From assembly GCA_027600665.1 (NCBI GenBank), contig JADGJL010000927.1, positions 1 to 11,966 on the forward strand: DNA of 11,966 nucleotides. The letters are read 5' to 3'. The stretch comes from Irineochytrium annulatum. Lineage: Eukaryota; Chytridiomycota; Chytridiomycetes; Chytridiales; Chytridiaceae. Below, one piece after another: positions 8,394-11,966 of this stretch. Below the pieces are notes generated by a model. That model was not told the origin of the DNA and did no database searches. It was given only the letters and a program-made list of their open reading frames with translations. Numbering within the stretch: the stretch's first letter is position 1; every line of letters starts with the position of its first letter. The position numbers were made by a program, and so were the translations under genes.

Positions 8394-9538
8394 ATGGCCA
8401 CATCGACCGCGCCCTCGACGGGTGCCGTCTCGACGGCCTTCTCGTTTGGGTCTTTCAACTTCTTCTGCAACCAAGCAGCCCTGACCGTGTGCCCGCTTGT
8501 GGGCCCTCCGGGGGGCGTGGAGCCCAAGTGCTACTCGAGGAACATTGAGATCGTGGGTGGGACGCTGATCTTCGAGCCGGGTGTGTGTGTGCTGCTCCGA
8601 TTTGGGCGGAGGTGTTCCTTGATGCGGAACGTCTGAACTGACCCGGTGTACTGCTTTTCAACAGCGACGTTGGTCATCCATCTCATCGCGCTCATCATGA
8701 CTGGAATCATGATCTACCACATCAAGAGCAAGTACACGGCGGTCGGGCGGAAGGAGATTGTGATGTTCTTCTACATGTACGGCATGACCACCATCGTTGA
8801 GTTCTTGCTCGTGTCGGGCATCATCCCGATTGCCTTTGTCGGGTATAAGGTACAGTGCGTTTGCAGACGGGCATCGGTGGTGCTCACACATTTCACACCA
8901 TTCTTAGTACTTCACTGCTGCGCATGTGGGGCTTATAGTGGCGACTCTTTGGTGCTTGTTTTTGAACGGTTTTATCGGCTTCCAGTGGGCCGAGGACGGA
9001 ACGCCGATGTCGCTATGGGTACGCTTTGCATTTCCAACTCCATGGAGGCTTACAGTGTACTTCATCTCCACAGACCATCCGTATCTCCTCCTTCGTCGTC
9101 TTCGCCATCACCTTCCTGGTCGCCTTCTTCACCTTCCAGTCCGGCAGCGTCTTCCAGTCGACGAACCCGACGGGCCTCTTCGTCGTCTACTTCGTCTTCG
9201 GCGCTGCCTTCCTTGTTATCTACGTCATCCTCCAGATCATCCTCGTGGTATACACGCTCGACGACCGGTGGCCACTCGGCGACCTCCTCTTCGGCCTCAC
9301 CTTCTTCTGCGCGGGGCTGATCCTCGAGTTCGCGCTCAGCGGGTTTGTGTGCGAACAGACGGGTCATTACGTCGACGGCATGTTCTTTGGGACCATATGC
9401 ACGCTGCTGGGCGTCATGATGGTGTACAAGTACTGGGATGACATCACGAAGGAGGATTTAGAGTTCTCGGTTGGGGGGAAGAGCAACGTGTGGGAGGTTC
9501 GGGAGCCGTTCCTTGGGGATGATACGGAGAGGCGATAA
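8394..9538 (+). CDS. CHS7: Chitin synthase export chaperone, Chs7 family
   Basis: Endoplasmic-reticulum membrane chaperone needed in yeast for chitin synthase III (Chs3) to leave the ER. Exons are 8394-8580, 8665-8849, 8908-9018 and 9074-9538, giving 315 aa, against about 316 aa for yeast Chs7. The N-terminus has [14 protein letters not shown] and KCYSRNIEI, cysteine-containing motifs of the family. About seven hydrophobic helices follow, between residues 66 and 280. Other family-like stretches are [43 protein letters not shown] and [19 protein letters not shown]. The cytosolic tail is short and charged (GDDTERR). Introns are 84, 58 and 55 nt. The first donor sits in a GTGTGTGTGTG run, so use of the GT at 8587 instead of 8581 would add two residues in frame. 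Chitin synthase genes are not in the window. The gene looks intact. Confidence 0.95.
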
Positions 9539-10057
9539 GGGTGTGGCTCGGCAGCTACTGAGCGCCAACGGAGTACGGATATTTGCCATTTTAACTTACA
9601 TATACTCTTTCTTTCCCAGAACGTTTCATTGTGTTGTTTATGAATGTCTGTTATTGGTGGCGTTCGGCAGTCTTACCTGCAAATTGGTGGTGTTTAATAA
9701 TTCGCACTTTATTTTATTTTATTCGGTCCTATACTTCACGCATCATCACTCATTTACCTAGTTAACCACTACATTATCGTTGGGATTACTTGTCAAATAC
9801 AGTGAAATTGACTTAATGGTGCATGCACTTGTATTGCAAATTCGCTTGCATCTGTAATCCTTTTATATGCGTCATGAAGGCGCGGTGCTGACATGCGATT
9901 TATTCATTGTCATTTATTGTCACTCGTTTCGCCGACCACAATATGTTGTGTAAAGAAATAGAAAAAGAAAAAAAATACTTAAATAAGCTTCGTTTACAGG
10001 CGTGGAACATAGAACACTTTGTTCGTCCGTAATCTTTGGAGGGTTAAGCTCCTCTCA
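9539..10057. other. 3' flank of CHS7 and trailer of the tRNA; no gene seen
   Basis: AT-rich non-coding DNA. It should contain the CHS7 3' untranslated region, including T-rich stretches near 9700-9725. A5GA8 at 9962-9975 reads as a T8 run on the minus strand and is the first T run of four or more after the tRNA gene. ATTGTCA is repeated near 9906 and 9917. I see no open frame or element beyond this. Confidence 0.55.
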
Positions 10058-10130
10058 TGGAGAATGAGGGTATCGATCCCTCTGCCTCTCGCATGCTAAG
10101 CGAGTGCTCTACCATATGAGCTAATTCCCC
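10058..10130 (-). tRNA. tRNA-Ala (anticodon AGC)
   Basis: A complete 73-nt cloverleaf on the minus strand, intronless and without encoded CCA. The acceptor stem GGGGAAT pairs with ATTCTCC and contains G3:U70, the main identity element for alanyl-tRNA synthetase. The D stem is GCTC/GAGC. The anticodon stem CTCGC/GCGAG encloses loop TTAGCAT with anticodon AGC; A34 is normally edited to inosine, reading GCU, GCC and GCA. The T stem is GAGGG/CCCTC with loop ATCGATA, a form I recall from other eukaryotic tRNA-Ala genes. The discriminator is A73. No T4 or longer run follows for about 82 nt, an unusually distant Pol III terminator. Confidence 0.97.
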
Positions 10131-10693
10131 TGATGGCTAGTCTGCAAAATTTTACTACTGGAATCTTCAGCATTGCGGACTCCAGAATTTTACACTACCT
10201 TGCAAGATGTAGTTGAAAATACTGATTTGCTGCTTAACTCACCCATCTGCCAGTTGCCCAGGAATGCTTGTTGTTGGTTACGATGTCGACCCCAGGACGT
10301 ATGGTTGCTGTCGGAGCAATCGTTTACGTTAGCATCAAATCAGTTGTCAGGTATTGCAAATCATATCATCGACTTGATCGCAACGTCTGCAGGGAGAGAA
10401 AAGAACAGATCATCATCCGGGTTGTACGTCATGCTGGACGACAAGACGCGCTGAAAACAATGGGGCGCGAAGCCCACGTCGAAAAGCTGAAGCAGTGCAG
10501 CTATGACGAGGGACGAGGACCTCGACCACGCACCGCAACGGACTTGATGGTGTCTGCCTGAGGGTTCTCTCCTCGGAGTCGGCAGCAGCGGGCTTTCCGT
10601 AGGTTAATCTCGTTGTATTCACTATCTAAAGTCGCGCACGCCATGCAGCCGAGAATCGATACGAACGCAAGCGCGGGCTGTCAGCTCGCCAGC
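10131..10693. other. Intergenic region upstream of the peroxidase; no gene seen
   Basis: About 560 bp between the tRNA and the peroxidase core promoter. Two overlapping plus-strand frames stay open (10173-10454 and 10268-10561), but neither product looks like a known family and neither shows splice or signal features. They are most likely chance frames. The region probably holds upstream regulatory sequence for the peroxidase. No repeat, mobile element or second RNA gene is seen. Confidence 0.45.
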
Positions 10694-10699
10694 TATAAA
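10694..10699 (+). promoter_or_regulatory. TATA box of the peroxidase gene
   Basis: TATAAA, within AGCTATAAAGG, lies 62 bp before the peroxidase ATG. This spacing allows a transcription start about 25-35 bp downstream and a short leader. It is the clearest core-promoter element in the window, which fits an inducible secreted enzyme. Confidence 0.65.
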
Positions 10700-10755
10700 G
10701 GTCCCTCCACGGACCACGCGCCATCAACTCACCCCCCACAAGTTCTCCGCCCTCC

Positions 10756-11943
10756 ATGTACCTCATCCAGGCCACCGCCGCCACAATCCTGCTCGCCATT
10801 GGCGCCGCCGCGCAGTTCCCCAGTCTCAACGCGTGCAGCGTCGACCGGAACGCGGTCCAGGCCACCGTGAACGACTTTGTCAACCAGCTCAACCGGCCCG
10901 ACGGGTGCGGCAACAGCTTCCAGGATAACCAGGCCGGCTTCTCCAAAAACCTGGCTGCCATGTGGATCAGGTCCTTCTTTCACGACGCAGGCTCCTGGAA
11001 CGCGGGAGCGCTCTCCGGTGGGCTCGATGGGTCCATTGCGAATGAAATCGACGTCCCGGAGGCCAAAGGTCTCGCCGCTGCTCTCCCATTGCAGTTAGTA
11101 TTTCTTCTGTGTTCGATGTCATTTCTGGTGGTGATTAACGCGTCCGCCATAGGGTCGCCGAAGGCCACTACGTCGCCCCATTCAACTCGTTCTTCCCGTC
11201 CGGCCCCATCCAGCCCGTCGACCTCATCTCTATTGCCGCCACCACCGCCATCGCGCACTGCGGTGGGCCCTTCATCGATGTGTCGCCCGGCCTCACGCCT
11301 GTCCCCGTCGGCACGCAGGACGATGTCTCCGCAATCCCGTCTGACCCGACCCTGACTGTCGAGCAGCTCCTTCCCTTCTTCGAGGTTTCAACTATCTAAT
11401 TTTCCTTGCGATGCAACCGTTAGTAACTTATTATTTATCCAAACGAAAATACAGAACATGAGCCTCACCAAGGCCCAAATGTTCGCGCTCGTCACGGGCT
11501 CGCACACCATGGGCGGTGCCCACGGCGCGATCACGCCCTCCGTAACCTCCCTCGAGTTCGCGCCCTTCGACGACACGCCAACGGTCTTCGACAACCACAT
11601 CTTCCAGAAGCTCCTCGCGAACCCGCACGACTGCGTGCTCCCCATCGACTGCTTCCTGGCCCAGGACCCGGACCTTCAGGACCTCCTGCAGCTTTGGGCG
11701 AGGGACCAGGACGGCTTTTTCGTGGCCTACAGGTCCGCCTTCTTCCAGATGATGTCCTTCAACTCGCAGGACTTTGGCGGACCCGTCGGGCCCGCCATTC
11801 AGCTGTGCCCGTTCGCTGCCGCCATTCACAACTTTGGGTCCGACACCGCCGCCGGCAACGGGACGGGTACTACCGGTAATCGTCGTCCCAGCCTTCCCCC
11901 CCTGTCCACTTTTTTTCCCACCCTCCATCCAATGTGTTTTTAA
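10756..11943 (+). CDS. Secreted haem peroxidase (plant/fungal/bacterial peroxidase superfamily, class II-like)
   Basis: Haem enzyme that reduces H2O2 while oxidising organic substrates outside the cell. Exons are 10756-11093, 11153-11384 and 11455 to 11943 or beyond; introns are 59 and 70 nt. A signal peptide (MYLIQATAATILLAIGAAAQ) starts the protein. Active-site residues are distal Arg72 and His76 (IRSFFHDAGSW), a distal Ca2+-site-like GGLDGS (88-93), proximal His207 (LVTGSHTMGGAHG) and Asp255 (LPIDCFLAQDP), which would bond the proximal His. Phe227 (APFDDTPTVFDN) stands where class I enzymes have Trp, as in classes II and III. LQLWARDQDGFFVAYRSAF is typical of the C-terminal helices. The distal Asn expected before a Gly-Leu pair is Ala103. 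After a Gly/Thr linker the frame stops at 11941-11943, but GGTAATC at 11875-11881 could be a donor leading to exons outside the window. A WSC-peroxidase-like architecture is possible. Confidence 0.88.
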
Positions 11944-11966
11944 CATGTGCCCCCTTCCCTCGAATT

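Noticed and set aside
9062..9367. Minus-strand Asp/Glu-rich frame (101 aa)
   Set aside because: It is antisense to CHS7 exon 4. The acidic bias arises from reverse reading of Phe/Leu/Val codons (TTC, CTC, GTC).
9026..9538. A separate plus-strand gene starting MHFQLHGG
   Set aside because: The apparent start lies inside CHS7 intron 3, and the rest is CHS7 exon 4 in the correct frame.
9962..10130. tRNA-derived SINE, given the A-rich tract near the tRNA
   Set aside because: The A-rich tract is a T run in the tRNA's own orientation, the tRNA cloverleaf is intact, and no target-site duplication is visible.
10173..10622. Overlapping plus-strand frames and one minus-strand frame
   Set aside because: No family resemblance, no splice or signal features, and two overlapping plus frames with equal openness. 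Chance frames are more likely.

Overview
The window looks like nuclear DNA of a flagellated (zoosporic) early-diverging fungus. Protein-coding genes are interrupted by short GT-AG introns (46-84 nt, one of 201 nt), often with CTAAC/CTGAC/TTGAT-like branch points. CHS7, a chitin synthase export chaperone, is a fungal marker. A basal-body coiled-coil protein (BBOF1 family) implies a cilium or flagellum. A class C GPCR with a bacterial-type BMP ectodomain fits a chytrid- or blastocladiomycete-grade fungus. The genus cannot be named from the sequence alone.

Layout, left to right. 1-2396 (-): nine exons of a BBOF1/DUF4515 protein, with its 3' end outside the window. 2571-4057 (+): four exons of a secreted M28 leucine aminopeptidase, divergent from BBOF1 across a 174-bp shared upstream region. 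4058-4698: AT-rich, convergent 3' flanks with no gene. 4699-7572 (-): six exons of a BMP-7TM class C GPCR carrying two disabling lesions, an exact 22-bp tandem duplication that shifts the frame and an in-frame TAA in TM5. 7573-8022: no recognisable gene. 8023-8205 (-): a small unidentified helical ORF. 8394-9538 (+): CHS7 in four exons, divergent from the small ORF. 9539-10057: 3' flank. 10058-10130 (-): tRNA-Ala(AGC). 10131-10755: no recognisable gene, but a TATA box lies at 10694. 10756-11943 or beyond (+): a secreted haem peroxidase, at least three exons, whose 3' end is uncertain.

The genes do not form a pathway or cluster. Four of the products act at the cell surface, in the secretory route or outside the cell (aminopeptidase, receptor, CHS7, peroxidase), and one acts at the flagellar base. 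The most notable locus is the receptor: a purine-nucleoside-type (PnrA/BMP) sensing domain fused to a seven-helix membrane domain, apparently in early decay. All exon joins are read by eye from frame, splice signals and family resemblance. No database search was possible.
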